Origin: a virus
Virus record (IMG/VR): IMGVR_UViG_3300025141_000071
Span: 1 to 64,000 of that record
Strand: one strand, 5' to 3'
DNA length: 64,000 nucleotides
Shown: positions 36,623 to 47,800 of the stretch, piece by piece
Layout: each line of letters begins with the position of its first letter
How positions within the stretch are numbered: position 1 is the first letter of the stretch
Position numbers and translations under genes: made by a program
Notes under the pieces: model-generated
What the model was told of the DNA's origin: nothing
Seen by the model: the letters and a program-made list of their open reading frames with translations, nothing else
Database searches by the model: none

Positions 36623-39600
36623 TGGCCTTTTCTTCTACTACAAAGTATAACTATATTGATATAGTAAACCGTATGGTGCCCGAGTTTTATCGGGAGACGG
36701 ACTTTCGTCTATACGGAGAAGAGGAAGATGTAAGTCTAACCTTTTTAGGGAAGATTCTTAAAGCAGCTATTCAAAACGATTTATATTTTGATGTTAGCAG
36801 CCTCGATTTGACGGAAAGAATGTCTGTATCTGCGTTGGCGGAGTATTTTATACCTAACCAACAGACGAGCCTTAGCCCCAATCAATTTGAGAGAAGGATA
36901 TTACATCCTTACAACCTTACATTTGGGTCATTTGAAACGCAAGAAGAGCTTAAGTCTTGGTTCTCAGGAACATTCTTACCTGACGCTGAGCTTAATAACC
37001 CTTCAGGGTTGCTCGCAACTATGTCGGGTATGGCGTTTGGAGCTTACAGCAGTCTGTCTGGAGTTCATTCTTATCTAGTAGAAACCTTGGGGATGTTTTA
37101 CTTTATGAACACTTCATCCTTAAGTGGTACAGATGCTTCCGCAAACGCCTCATCGTTAATGGTTGATTATATTATCCCTCCTCTTTACGCAGGTGAAGTA
37201 TTGTCTACTCAGAATGCCCTTAACGCCCTGTTTAGATTTTTCTGGGAGGGTAGGGAGGATAGCACCTACTACGGAAGTTTCTTCCCGTATGGTTATGCGA
37301 GTTCTACCTCTGAACTCTCCTCTAACACTTACCTCTCAGGGACGCAGATGTTCTCGGCTATACAAAAACAGCTAGAGAGTTGGACCGATACTAGACTTAA
37401 GAATAGCGACTTTTTTAAAGACTCGTTAAGTATCCTTTTAAATGGTTCTGGAGGATTCCCCGTCAAGATGAGGGACGCTGGACCGTTCCAAAGATTTTTG
37501 AAAGCGCTAAGTTTAGGTATTGCGGACATTAATTTGATTATTGAGGAGATTGGGGATTTACTGAGTATTGATGAGTGCCCCGAAAAGTTTTTAGAGTTGC
37601 TGGCGAATAATATTGGGTGGCAATTCCTGACTGGTGATTACGCTAAATGGCGCGGGCAGCTAAGAAACGCTGTGATGGTTTACAAAACAAAGGGAAGTGT
37701 GGTTGGGTTTGACGCGGCGTGCAAGCTAATATTCCCAGACGGCGTATTTGCCGCCTCGTCGGTTGTCGAATCGTGGGAGTCTTATCTCCCTAAGCTGCTT
37801 TACTACTTTATAAAAACCGAATCTTTTATCGTTAAGGAAGGTTTAGAATTTAGAAGCCAAGACGAGATTTTTAATGGCTCCTTCCCCTCAGGTGTGAGAT
37901 TTAATCAAGCTCCTGCCGATTACTCTCAAGCAAAAGATAGAAACTACAGATTTCTTGTTGATGCCGTTTTAGAAGATTATTATAATACCTTTTCAGCTAT
38001 TACCATTAACGGCGTTCCTTTTAGGGAGGATAAAGTGTGGGAGTGTCTTCCTGTTCTATCGACAGGGGAGAAAGGCTATTACCACAGAAACTATCCCTCC
38101 GACTCCCCTCAAGGTGTAGATGGTTTTCATGTTGCTGTACCGCCCTGGGAAAAGTATGGATTTTATAAAGAGTGCCGTCTAACTCCTACGAGGGTTGAGT
38201 TTTTCTGTAATGTTCTATCAGGAAGCCGTAATGATTTTGGGTTTGAGGTGAACGAAAGCTATGTGGGGGAATTTAAAAATTATCTCCTCTCGGCTATAGA
38301 GCAGGCATATAGCCTTACTGAAGCGCCAATTCACGGCTCCAACGATTCATTCAGATTCTTTGCAAGTGCTATGTCCCTTCCCCCGAACTACTCTAAGTTC
38401 GTGGAGTACGGACATACGAGCGCCTTAGAGCTTTTCGATACGTGGTGCACTAAATCATCATTTATTTTTGGTACATTTGCGGCGTCTTCTTTAGATTATA
38501 CGGTGGAGCGCTACGATTCATTTAGAAATAAAGCTGCTTTAAATGTATATGTTGATATTTTAAGAACCTTTCTGCCTTTGCATGTGGTTGCTAGGATAAC
38601 CTTGTACGAAGATTTAGAGGATACACATTTCCCGTGGTCTAAACTATGTATCGTCTCAGACGAATGTTTAGACACTTTCAACACTGAGTACTTAAGGTCT
38701 AACAGAACCGATTTCTGGGCTGGCGCAAGCGGTACTGGAGATTGGGGTACAACCGCTATAAACGGAGACGGTAGAATTTTACCTTACTGGGTTAGTGGGG
38801 GAGGGAACGACTTCTTCTACGTGTCTGCTACCGACTTAAACCGCAACACCTCCAGGAGAAGAAATTATCGTTACGCCCTCCCTTGTTATCCTTACACAAG
38901 ACCAGGAAAAGGGCAGCCGATAGCTATGAATCATTTTGGTATTGCTACCTCAGGCGCAACACTAGATGAGTACACCACCACCTGGGAGTATATATCCAAA
39001 GGTTTTAGATATGACACTCAAGACTATGCGCCCGCATCTTCGGTTGTATGGGATAATAGCGGTTACTTCTCGGGAACTTCTTGCGCAAGGACAGGTTTAG
39101 AGTCCGACGACTACCCCCTATCGTCCTTATACCCAGCAAGGGCTGTACCTAACACCAATACGGCGTGTAGTTCTCTTCCTATTTCTAGAGATAACATGAA
39201 GGGAATTATGGGTCCTATGACGAGTAGGACGATTCGTCGTAATAAAAACCCGCAATTTTCTGATTTAGATTATAGAAGCTTTGAGTTTGGTAATAGTGTT
39301 CACGAAAGTTATCATATTTATAAAAATGAATTTAGTAGTATTTTAGCTAACACGATAAGCCCTAATGCGCCCTTCTATGGAGGTTATAATTTCTTATCTT
39401 ATGCTTTTGGTCCCACACTATGGAATAGTGATTTTAGATATAAAGGAAGAATAAGTACTAATGTAAACCTGGCGGTTCCCCCTCTCCCCAACGGTGAGTA
39501 TCCTGGAGGGTATGAGCCCCAGTGGTCCTCTGTTATTGGGGGCACGCACGCAGGGGGTATTAAATATGATAACTACGATAATAGTCCCATTACTATCAGC

Positions 39601-40584
39601 AACAGAACTTATTTTGAAGACGCTCCTGATGCCACTAATGAGTATGCTCCCTCTGGAGTCTATAGAGATAACGATGTATTAATAACTAATGAGATTTTAT
39701 CAGGAATACAACTACGACAACCCGCAGGGGCATCCCAATCGTTTGTCGTAGTAAACAATACTGATAGAGAAGCTACGCTAAATGCAACTTTAGGTAACAG
39801 CGTAGCGATGTTCTCCCCCGATGGAAGACCAATTGAAGTTGTAGTTCCTTTTGACCCGCAGTATGCGGATTACGCCGAGGGTGAAGACGCGGCGGGCCTG
39901 AACCAAAAGTTTAATAAGCTTAGACCCCAATCTCAGTTTAAGGTGGATATCTCAACCAAAACTTTACGGAATTTAGAGGCGCAGCGCATAGCAGTGGAAC
40001 TAACCACCTCTGGGGTTCTGGCCGATGACGGCACGTCTATGGATTGGAGGTTTTGCTGGCGCGATGAAAAGTGGATTCCCTCTACAACTTTAGATAACCA
40101 TATGTTTACAAAGGTTATGGATGTACCTGTAAGAGCTGTATGTCCTGTACCGCTTACTTCAAAATTCCATACACAAGATATATTTACGGTAAAACATGCG
40201 GCGTGCCATACTCCGTTTAAGACAGGAGATGTACACACGTCTTCTACTGGTTACTTGCTGACAGTTAAAACAGCCTCTACAAATACTCTTTTAGATAATA
40301 CGGTAAAAGATGGAATTGTAATTTATGAAATTTCTGTGGTAGATACTGTGTTAAATCAATCTATGAATTACTTTAACAGTAAAGAGATTGATACAATTTA
40401 CACCTTCTGGGACGGGCTCACTGTTACGAGTTATTCACGCGATGCTACGTATTCGACATCTTCTTTCGATGTTTCGGGAGGAAGTAGAGCGGAATACGTC
40501 GAACTTCTCGGCCAGAACACCTGGAGTAGTGGTCCTACAACAGAAGGTTCTAAGGTTTACTATACCTACAGTTTAAAGGATTAA
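36622..40584 (+). CDS. Baseplate wedge protein (gpI/gp7-like), 1320 aa
   Basis: Residues about 300-375 (LLSIDECPEKFLELLANNIGW, RGQLRNAVMVYKTKGSVVG, FDAACKLIFP) match the P2 gpI core that partners gpJ, so it fills the gp7 role. The rest is a long chain of beta-rich domains with Tyr and Asn. It is somewhat longer than T4 gp7 (1032 aa). It should bind gp6 in the wedge and support the fibre attachments encoded downstream. Confidence 0.7.
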   Translation: MAFSSTTKYNYIDIVNRMVPEFYRETDFRLYGEEEDVSLTFLGKILKAAIQNDLYFDVSSLDLTERMSVSALAEYFIPNQQTSLSPNQFERRILHPYNLTFGSFETQEELKSWFSGTFLPDAELNNPSGLLATMSGMAFGAYSSLSGVHSYLVETLGMFYFMNTSSLSGTDASANASSLMVDYIIPPLYAGEVLSTQNALNALFRFFWEGREDSTYYGSFFPYGYASSTSELSSNTYLSGTQMFSAIQKQLESWTDTRLKNSDFFKDSLSILLNGSGGFPVKMRDAGPFQRFLKALSLGIADINLIIEEIGDLLSIDECPEKFLELLANNIGWQFLTGDYAKWRGQLRNAVMVYKTKGSVVGFDAACKLIFPDGVFAASSVVESWESYLPKLLYYFIKTESFIVKEGLEFRSQDEIFNGSFPSGVRFNQAPADYSQAKDRNYRFLVDAVLEDYYNTFSAITINGVPFREDKVWECLPVLSTGEKGYYHRNYPSDSPQGVDGFHVAVPPWEKYGFYKECRLTPTRVEFFCNVLSGSRNDFGFEVNESYVGEFKNYLLSAIEQAYSLTEAPIHGSNDSFRFFASAMSLPPNYSKFVEYGHTSALELFDTWCTKSSFIFGTFAASSLDYTVERYDSFRNKAALNVYVDILRTFLPLHVVARITLYEDLEDTHFPWSKLCIVSDECLDTFNTEYLRSNRTDFWAGASGTGDWGTTAINGDGRILPYWVSGGGNDFFYVSATDLNRNTSRRRNYRYALPCYPYTRPGKGQPIAMNHFGIATSGATLDEYTTTWEYISKGFRYDTQDYAPASSVVWDNSGYFSGTSCARTGLESDDYPLSSLYPARAVPNTNTACSSLPISRDNMKGIMGPMTSRTIRRNKNPQFSDLDYRSFEFGNSVHESYHIYKNEFSSILANTISPNAPFYGGYNFLSYAFGPTLWNSDFRYKGRISTNVNLAVPPLPNGEYPGGYEPQWSSVIGGTHAGGIKYDNYDNSPITISNRTYFEDAPDATNEYAPSGVYRDNDVLITNEILSGIQLRQPAGASQSFVVVNNTDREATLNATLGNSVAMFSPDGRPIEVVVPFDPQYADYAEGEDAAGLNQKFNKLRPQSQFKVDISTKTLRNLEAQRIAVELTTSGVLADDGTSMDWRFCWRDEKWIPSTTLDNHMFTKVMDVPVRAVCPVPLTSKFHTQDIFTVKHAACHTPFKTGDVHTSSTGYLLTVKTASTNTLLDNTVKDGIVIYEISVVDTVLNQSMNYFNSKEIDTIYTFWDGLTVTSYSRDATYSTSSFDVSGGSRAEYVELLGQNTWSSGPTTEGSKVYYTYSLKD

Positions 40585-40585
40585 G

Positions 40586-43500
40586 ATGCACGGAACACTT
40601 TCTATTTACCAAGGATACTTAGAGGGGGGCAAAGCCCTTACTGAGCCCACTCCTATGTTACATGAGAGGAATCTTATTGTAGATGGAATGAAGGAGCATA
40701 TTGTGGATTTAATGACTAGGGTTCCCGCACCCTCCTCAGTAAGCGCCGACGTCGCTGCGTCCTATGATGTCTCCAATTTTACCGTTCAAGCAATGACTGT
40801 AGGACCTAACCGTTCTGCCTTCGATAAAAAGAACGGTCTGGCGGGGTTGTCGGGTTACGTAGGATTAACCGAGAGTATAAACCAGTACAGAGATTTGGAC
40901 CCTTCCGATGGCACGTCCTACGTGTACAACGAGGATATACCCAATCATCAGTTCTCGGCAATGAATACTTCGGGATACCCGAGTCCTAACGGTCAGTTAA
41001 AGAACCCTGCATTTTCCGCGTTAGACGGTAGATTGGTAAACGGACGGTTTAGGGATTATTCTTTAGACCGTTCTTTGTCTGGAGTCCATATGAATGAGAT
41101 TCTAGGGCTATATGAGCTTAACGGGTGGGAGGTTTCTAGCTATCTTCGTGACGGTATTGAAGCTCCTGAATTTGATGACGCCACTAAGCTCGGGTCCTGC
41201 TCTAGGCACGACTTTGACCAGGTCTCGGGAATTTATAGCTTTTTATCTGGAACAGACGCTTCCTCCACGTTCGCTGAAGCTGATGACGGTGTTTTGTTCA
41301 TACGCTCTTTCGAGGACTCAACGACAACCCTCCCCTCCTCTGGATTAGTAACATTAAGGCAGAATTTCTCGGTAAGAACTCCTGAGATTCTACGGGAGGC
41401 TTCGGTAGACGGAACCGACAACGTTTTAGTTGAGGTTACTGCTCAATTTAGCTCTCTGTCGGGAGGGGCTAATTCACGTATACATGTGAACGTGCGGGAC
41501 GCCACCCTAGGGGAAAATTATGCTTTTACTGGTGCCACTCGGAACTCTTGGGGCGTGGCAAAACCTTTAGTGGTAAATGCCGTAGCCGATGCAAGTGGAA
41601 CCATTTCTCATTTTATTAACATCCCTTCTTCGCGGGTTTCCAATGAGTTTACAGTAAGCTTTGATTTTTATTGTGATGACGCGGAAGATGTGCTTAAGTG
41701 TTATTTCTGGAATGCAAACGTAAACTTATTAGAGGGATGGTGCTGGGGTAATATTTTCTCAGGCCAAAGTATGCATAGGGTGTGGAGTAATAATTATCGA
41801 GACCCTGCATTATATATTAGCACGTCAGGGTCAGCCGAAGATGTTCCTTGGAACTTACCTTTGAGCAGTGTAACATATCTTGCACAGCCTTTCAAGCTAA
41901 AGCCCCTTAAAAAATACTCTACTATTACCGCATTTAGTGGCACCGCAGCGTTCACGCCAAGTTGGGATTTCATTCATACTGGGGTTGTAAAAAGGTTTAC
42001 TTCAAACATTGAGCAGGTCGCTGGGTATAATCATCTTACCACTTCTGGAAGTTTTCCTTTATGTGAATCTAGGCTGCCGTCTAATTTTGCGATGTCCCCA
42101 AATTACCCACCTACGAGCCCCCCGTCCCAGCGTGCACTCCAGAAAGCTGATGTACGTCCTTCGGATTTGTGTTTAGAGGTATCGGGAGGTTCTACCGTTA
42201 GTGGCACCTTTGAACTTTCTTCGCCTGGTATTTTGAGGGGCGAGATTTTAAATAGTTTTGGGACTGGGGTTAGTGCAACAGACGAACTTAAAATCTCTAT
42301 GAGAACCCAAGCACTGGATGCTGACGGTAATCAGCGCTGGTTTAATTTCAGGACAGGGGTCTGGGATGTGTACGAAGACTCCTTGAGTGGGGATTTATAT
42401 TTTAATTCCACTTCTATAAGTGGCGAAGGTTTCGTATCTTTTTCTGCTAGGCAATTGGAGCTTAACTCTCTTATTGGGGTTGTTTCAGCAAATGCTGATA
42501 ATACTTACACCTTCTCCTTAGTTTTAGAGAACGGTATTGACACTACGACTCCTGCATTTGTAAAGAACTTACGAGTCGATTCTTACCCTAAATCCCTTTC
42601 AACTGATGTACAGGAAGTGTTTAGGTTCTCCCCGTCAGGCGCAGGATTCACGCCCTCGTCTGCCTGGAAAGTTGCGTCGAATAGCGGGCAGTACATTTTT
42701 AGCGGTCTTGATGGTAATTATCTTTACCCCTCCCACACAAACGCAACGACTACTACTAACACTTTAGGGTCGCTGCCAATTGAGTGTATGTATTTAGCTT
42801 CTGGTTCGGTTCACTCTGCGGAGTCCGAGTATAGGTTTTATCTTATGCAAAGCACCGACACTATCGGAGCAAATCAACACGCTTACAAATTTAATCTTGT
42901 GGACGTTGTTGATTCGGCGCTTGTACCTTCAACTAAAGCACCTCAGGAGGATAGGTTAACATCTGAGTCTTACGCAAATACCGAAAATTTTGATTTTGTT
43001 AATCAACCCTTTATCGAATATGTTGATTCAAATAACGTATACAGCTACTTCAATTACCGTCACCCAGGACCCGCCCCCCAATCCCCTGCTGCTCCAGCAC
43101 ACGCAGGGCTGTTGACACAAACCAACCAAAGTTTGATTATTGGAAGCCCCGATTCTCCTGGTGGCGAGTTGTTTCCTAACTGCCGCTTGTCTTATGTTGA
43201 AAACTTAAGTAGTATTAAGTTACCGCTTGATGGAGAGTCAACCCAACGTTCTTTCTCCGTAGAGTTTAATCAGCTTGATGCTAACCAATCCCCTGTGATG
43301 CAATGGAGGGCAGGCGCGACGACTAAAGACGGCGATATTCTCTGGTGGAACGGTACGACCTGGGATGAATATGAGACCAATGACATCCCTTTTAATAACT
43401 TTTTGACCGTCCCGAGAAGGTCTGGTACTGAATACGTAAAGACTATTCTTAGTTCAAAATTTGATATTACTAATGAACGTTTTGATGAAACGACCAAGAT

Positions 43501-44236
43501 TAAAGTTAGCATAGTTTTATACGGGTGGAACGTTGATGATGTCGTAGCACTACTCAACTGGAAGTTCTTCACTAACACTGAACTTCCTTCCATGGATATG
43601 CCAGAGTTCCCCGCGCCAAATGATACTACTCTTCAACCCCCTGCGTCTCCTTGCGCAGAATTAGGGCATTTCACAAATCAGATTGCTTTATCGGGCGCTT
43701 TATCGGGGATAAACTTAGATAGAGCTATGGGTAATATTAACTGGACTCCTTCTGCTGGGCTTGTGGTTAGTGGGGTTCCCGTAAACTCATACTTGAACAG
43801 TTATGATGTTATTAACTCTGACGGGTATGTGCTGTTTGGGTATAATGGTCCTATAACCCAAACCGTAGGTAGAAATGACTACGATTACTATGTTAATGGT
43901 TTCAACGCCGTTTCTTCTACAAGCTCAATGACTTATACTGTGGATGTTAGTTCTGGAGCGATGAATTACTTCCAAATACAGGGAGGGATTGGTTGCGCAG
44001 GGTTACACACGTTTAACATTGATGAGACATACAGAAAGCTGAAAGATAATGGTCACTCCCTCGATTCCGTTTACGACAAGGGTGCGCTGTCCGCCGATAC
44101 CCTATATATTTTGACTGATGTAACTAGAAACCCCATCTTTAGGTTAGCGGCTAAAAAGGTCTTTCGACTGCCTTTAACGTATGGTGCGGCTACTAATAGA
44201 TTCATTAGGCTGAGTTGGGAGATTAGATTTATATAA
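40586..44236 (+). CDS. Large distal tail protein with jelly-roll-like modules, 1216 aa
   Basis: The N-terminus (MHGTLSIYQGYLEGG, ERNLIVDGMKEHIVDLM) is a diverged form of the GHLEVIK/NVITSG domain in 44236-44817 and 8798-9781. Beta-rich domains follow. FSALDGRLVNGRFRDYS and LNGWEVSSY resemble the start of a carbohydrate-binding jelly roll, and FSVEFNQL, FNFRTGVWDVYED and similar segments repeat the theme. It is probably a tail-tip or fibre-connector protein. Its start is one base after the wedge stop, and its end overlaps the next gene in TAATG. Confidence 0.65.
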   Translation: MHGTLSIYQGYLEGGKALTEPTPMLHERNLIVDGMKEHIVDLMTRVPAPSSVSADVAASYDVSNFTVQAMTVGPNRSAFDKKNGLAGLSGYVGLTESINQYRDLDPSDGTSYVYNEDIPNHQFSAMNTSGYPSPNGQLKNPAFSALDGRLVNGRFRDYSLDRSLSGVHMNEILGLYELNGWEVSSYLRDGIEAPEFDDATKLGSCSRHDFDQVSGIYSFLSGTDASSTFAEADDGVLFIRSFEDSTTTLPSSGLVTLRQNFSVRTPEILREASVDGTDNVLVEVTAQFSSLSGGANSRIHVNVRDATLGENYAFTGATRNSWGVAKPLVVNAVADASGTISHFINIPSSRVSNEFTVSFDFYCDDAEDVLKCYFWNANVNLLEGWCWGNIFSGQSMHRVWSNNYRDPALYISTSGSAEDVPWNLPLSSVTYLAQPFKLKPLKKYSTITAFSGTAAFTPSWDFIHTGVVKRFTSNIEQVAGYNHLTTSGSFPLCESRLPSNFAMSPNYPPTSPPSQRALQKADVRPSDLCLEVSGGSTVSGTFELSSPGILRGEILNSFGTGVSATDELKISMRTQALDADGNQRWFNFRTGVWDVYEDSLSGDLYFNSTSISGEGFVSFSARQLELNSLIGVVSANADNTYTFSLVLENGIDTTTPAFVKNLRVDSYPKSLSTDVQEVFRFSPSGAGFTPSSAWKVASNSGQYIFSGLDGNYLYPSHTNATTTTNTLGSLPIECMYLASGSVHSAESEYRFYLMQSTDTIGANQHAYKFNLVDVVDSALVPSTKAPQEDRLTSESYANTENFDFVNQPFIEYVDSNNVYSYFNYRHPGPAPQSPAAPAHAGLLTQTNQSLIIGSPDSPGGELFPNCRLSYVENLSSIKLPLDGESTQRSFSVEFNQLDANQSPVMQWRAGATTKDGDILWWNGTTWDEYETNDIPFNNFLTVPRRSGTEYVKTILSSKFDITNERFDETTKIKVSIVLYGWNVDDVVALLNWKFFTNTELPSMDMPEFPAPNDTTLQPPASPCAELGHFTNQIALSGALSGINLDRAMGNINWTPSAGLVVSGVPVNSYLNSYDVINSDGYVLFGYNGPITQTVGRNDYDYYVNGFNAVSSTSSMTYTVDVSSGAMNYFQIQGGIGCAGLHTFNIDETYRKLKDNGHSLDSVYDKGALSADTLYILTDVTRNPIFRLAAKKVFRLPLTYGAATNRFIRLSWEIRFI

Positions 44237-44817
44237 TGAAAACCGTTCTAAATTACGAGTCTGGAGATAAAATGAAAGGACACCTTGAGGTCATTAAGCT
44301 TTATGCTGATGGTACGGAAGAGGTTCATTTTTCAGAAGACAACGTTATTACCTCGGGTATGGGCCATACCCTACTAAAAGCCTTTGCGACGTCTGGGGCT
44401 GGCTCCATCGCGCCCTTTCAAATCACTTATTTTCAGTTAGGTTCAGGTGGTGCTACAGGGTTACAGGTCTCCTCTACGGGGAATTTAGGGAACGCCTTGT
44501 CGGAGGCGCAGTATGGAACTGCCAATTTTCAGATTAGTACTCACGATTTAAGCTCTGGTACTGCCGCTGCGGACCAACCTTTTGGAATTATCCCATGGCC
44601 TTACATTAAAAAGATATCCCCAACGAGGGTAATGTATCAAATTTTTGTGGGAGATGAGGCAGTAGATGGCATTACAATTAACGAGGTTGGCTTGTTTAGT
44701 AAAAACCCCGACTCTTCTGCGACAGAGGGTAGCTATTTATGTGCTTATAGGTACTTTACACCGCTTGCGAAGCAAGATTCCTTTTCCGTGCTATTTCGCT
44801 GGACGATTGAGTTCTAA
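44236..44817 (+). CDS. Tail protein with GHLEVIK/NVITSG fold, 193 aa
   Basis: Compact form of a domain seen three times in this window. The N-terminal KGHLEVIKLYADG and NVITSGMGHTLLKAF are followed by IAPFQITYFQLGSGG and the C-terminal GITINEVGLFSKNP, YLCAYRYFTPLAKQDSFSVL and FRWTIEF. The ending is typical of small phage proteins that trimerise at fibre or baseplate junctions. It lies between distal tail proteins and the fibres, so it may join them. It is coupled by TAATG at both ends. Confidence 0.7.
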   Translation: MKTVLNYESGDKMKGHLEVIKLYADGTEEVHFSEDNVITSGMGHTLLKAFATSGAGSIAPFQITYFQLGSGGATGLQVSSTGNLGNALSEAQYGTANFQISTHDLSSGTAAADQPFGIIPWPYIKKISPTRVMYQIFVGDEAVDGITINEVGLFSKNPDSSATEGSYLCAYRYFTPLAKQDSFSVLFRWTIEF

Positions 44818-47800
44818 TGAATCGTAACTACACATATTTTGATATTGAAGGCGGTGGTCAAAGCTTTTCGGGCTACGGATTTCCCGAGGTTTATAAGCAT
44901 GACGCTAGTGGTTTTTATAACTGGGAACAAGATAACCTTCCCCTTCTAGACTTAGAAACTCGTTCGGATGTTTTTAAGCAGTACTTGGGACTGGACTCCT
45001 CTCTGACTGGAGTTACTTTGACTGTCTCAGCCGATGCACCCAAATCCGCATCTAGCACGGGCGTCTATCAAACGGTACAAGAAGCATTAGAGGTTGTTCC
45101 CCGCAGGCTTACAATTCCCGTTCTTATCGAGATATGTGATTTTGGTAATTTAGGGGAGTTAGAGTTAAAGGATATCAACGCGGAGGGTGAGGGAGGATTG
45201 CAGATAACCTGCCGTCAGTACCTTGAAGAGATTTACGCTCAACCCACCTTCCTTTCTGGTTCATACGAATACGGCCCGTCTGCATGGCAAAATCAACCTA
45301 CTCAAATGGTGGCATCGAGTTTTCAAAGCGATTTATCGAGCGCCTCCTCTACAGGTCTAAGTATTTCTTGCTCAGCGGTAGAACCCTGGAATAGACACAC
45401 TAGGATGTTCTTTCAAAAGGCTAATAATTCCCAGGACGAGGCTAATTCACTATCTTTTTCCCCGTGGCCGAGACCAGAAGGACAGGAATTTAGTTCGGGC
45501 GGGACCTTAAGCGCAATTAACTTTTATGGTTATAGTGAGACGGACGATATAACAGTGCGACAAGACGCAGACCCCCGCGCAGCGGGAGGTTCCCTTTTCA
45601 GGCAACGTCTCCCTTTGCTTACCACGGATAGGGGAGTAACCTTTGCTTACGGCGCTTATTTTAGAAAAATTAAAATCACAAACTGCTCTCGGGTAAAACT
45701 CCAAAATATATGTGTGGACTCTGCGTCTGGCGCTGATTTTGAGTATCCTAATAATACACAGTTCTTGTGTGATACGGGCATAGAAGTTAATAATTCTGAC
45801 ATCCTACTAGAGAATGTTTCTATTACCCGAGTTAAGAAAACAGGATTGCTTTTAGATAACTCCAAGGTGTGTACGGCAAAGAACTTTGTCGTCTATAGAA
45901 TTTATGATAGAACCGTAAACCAAGAACGAACTTCAGATGGGGTGGGGGTGTATGCCGTAGACTCCAACGTCATATTCGACGCCCGAGAAACTTCAGGAAC
46001 GGCTTACAACACCGACGCCGCAGGAGTTTATATAACTTCTATCTCTAAGTGCGGGGTCGGTATTGAGGGTATTAATTCACAAATTGCAGGGGGCGCAAAA
46101 TCTAATTCTGTAACAAACACTGAGCCTAAGAATGCTGGAGGCACGCCTTTAGACATGACTGGTGACTGGAATACTACACATTTAACTTGTTTCGCAAACA
46201 CAACGGGAATTAAGTTGCACAACTCCACTTTAGACTATGATGGTCGCCCATCTGTTTTTTGTAACATAAAAGGGGTTGATGCCCTTCAATCTAATATTTT
46301 CTTACCTCAATTTAGTGTGGACTACAACCAAGATGAAGGTTTCTACTTAAGCAAGTCTTACTTAGGGTATGGAAAGTTCTCGTCTTACTTTGCGGATGCT
46401 GGTTCCTGTAGCGCAACTCAAGGAGCCCCGCGACCTAAACCCGCCTATTGCGCAGATTATAACGGTATTAATGTTCATGCTGACAAGGGTTCAAGCGTAT
46501 CTCCTGTCGCTGATTGTAGTGCGATAAATAATCTGGATATGTGGGGTGGAGGTTGGCCTGGAACGGGTTATAGTGACTCGACTCAATTAGCGATGAGTAA
46601 CCATAAGACGGATGCCCCCGCTATTCTAGTTTCTGATAGCTCTGATGCCGAAATGGTACAGTTAGTTGTAGCTAACCCCGCTACAGCAGGAGGCGTTGCA
46701 GGTAAATGCGCACGGGCTGAGAAGAATTCCTCTTTAGTGATTAGGGGTACCGAAAAAGGTGCCACGGGACTTGGTTCATATGGACCTATTGACTCGCTAG
46801 GAGGATTAGAATCTAATTGGACTACGGCTGCAACCTGCGCGGACGATAATTCCAAGATTACTTTTTCAGGTCCTACTAAAATTTCGCGGTATGGAATCGC
46901 TGTTCTCGCTCAAAACAACTCTGAGATGAACTTTGGACCCCCTGGAACTCCTGGCACTATGAATGTTCCCGACCCAGTTCGTTACGGGTTAGATTCTTCT
47001 TCTAACCACACTATGGTTGATTTACATTCAACTAGAGCTTGTGTGGTCGCCAGTAACAAGTCCATTGTTAATATGGAGTCTCTAGGTGGCTCTGCTTTAG
47101 AACCCGCTTCTTCTGTTGATACTCAAGCTTTGTCTGCGCTTTCTTCATTGTACACGTCAGCTACTTCTGGTAGTTTTGTTAGGTTTTCTCCTAATGGCTT
47201 TACGGAAAATGCGCAAGGAACTGCACAATTAGATGCTTCTTTCTTTGACACCTTCACTCGCACTGCATTACAGGGAATTGACGATGATGAGCATAGGATG
47301 GCAAGTACGGGAGGTATGTGTGTTCGGGCTGTGGGGTCTAGTCATGTAAATGCTAATTTGGTGAACTTTAAATTTGGAATGGAAGGTTCTTCTATCTCGG
47401 GGGTTATGTATAATTATAACGGTCTGGGGTGTGAGTATGACGGCACTACAACTTCTGGAATTACAGACTCAATAACGACAGACCTTTGTGATTTAGTAAG
47501 TGATTGTTGTGACCCTATCACAACTACAGCTTCTACGGCTTCAACACAGAGTACGACCGCTTCAACTCTGTGGACGTCCACATGGGACACCACAGACGCG
47601 ACTACTAGTACTGATGCTACCACTACTGAGGCTACCACTACTGAGGCTACCACTACTGGAACAGACGTCCCAACTACCACTACTACTACGTCTACTACCA
47701 CCACAATGACGAACACTTATCGGACCCCTCCTACCGAAACGTGGGACCCTGAAAGGTTCGAGGTGGGAGCGGCGAATACGCTTCAGACAAACCAAAATGA

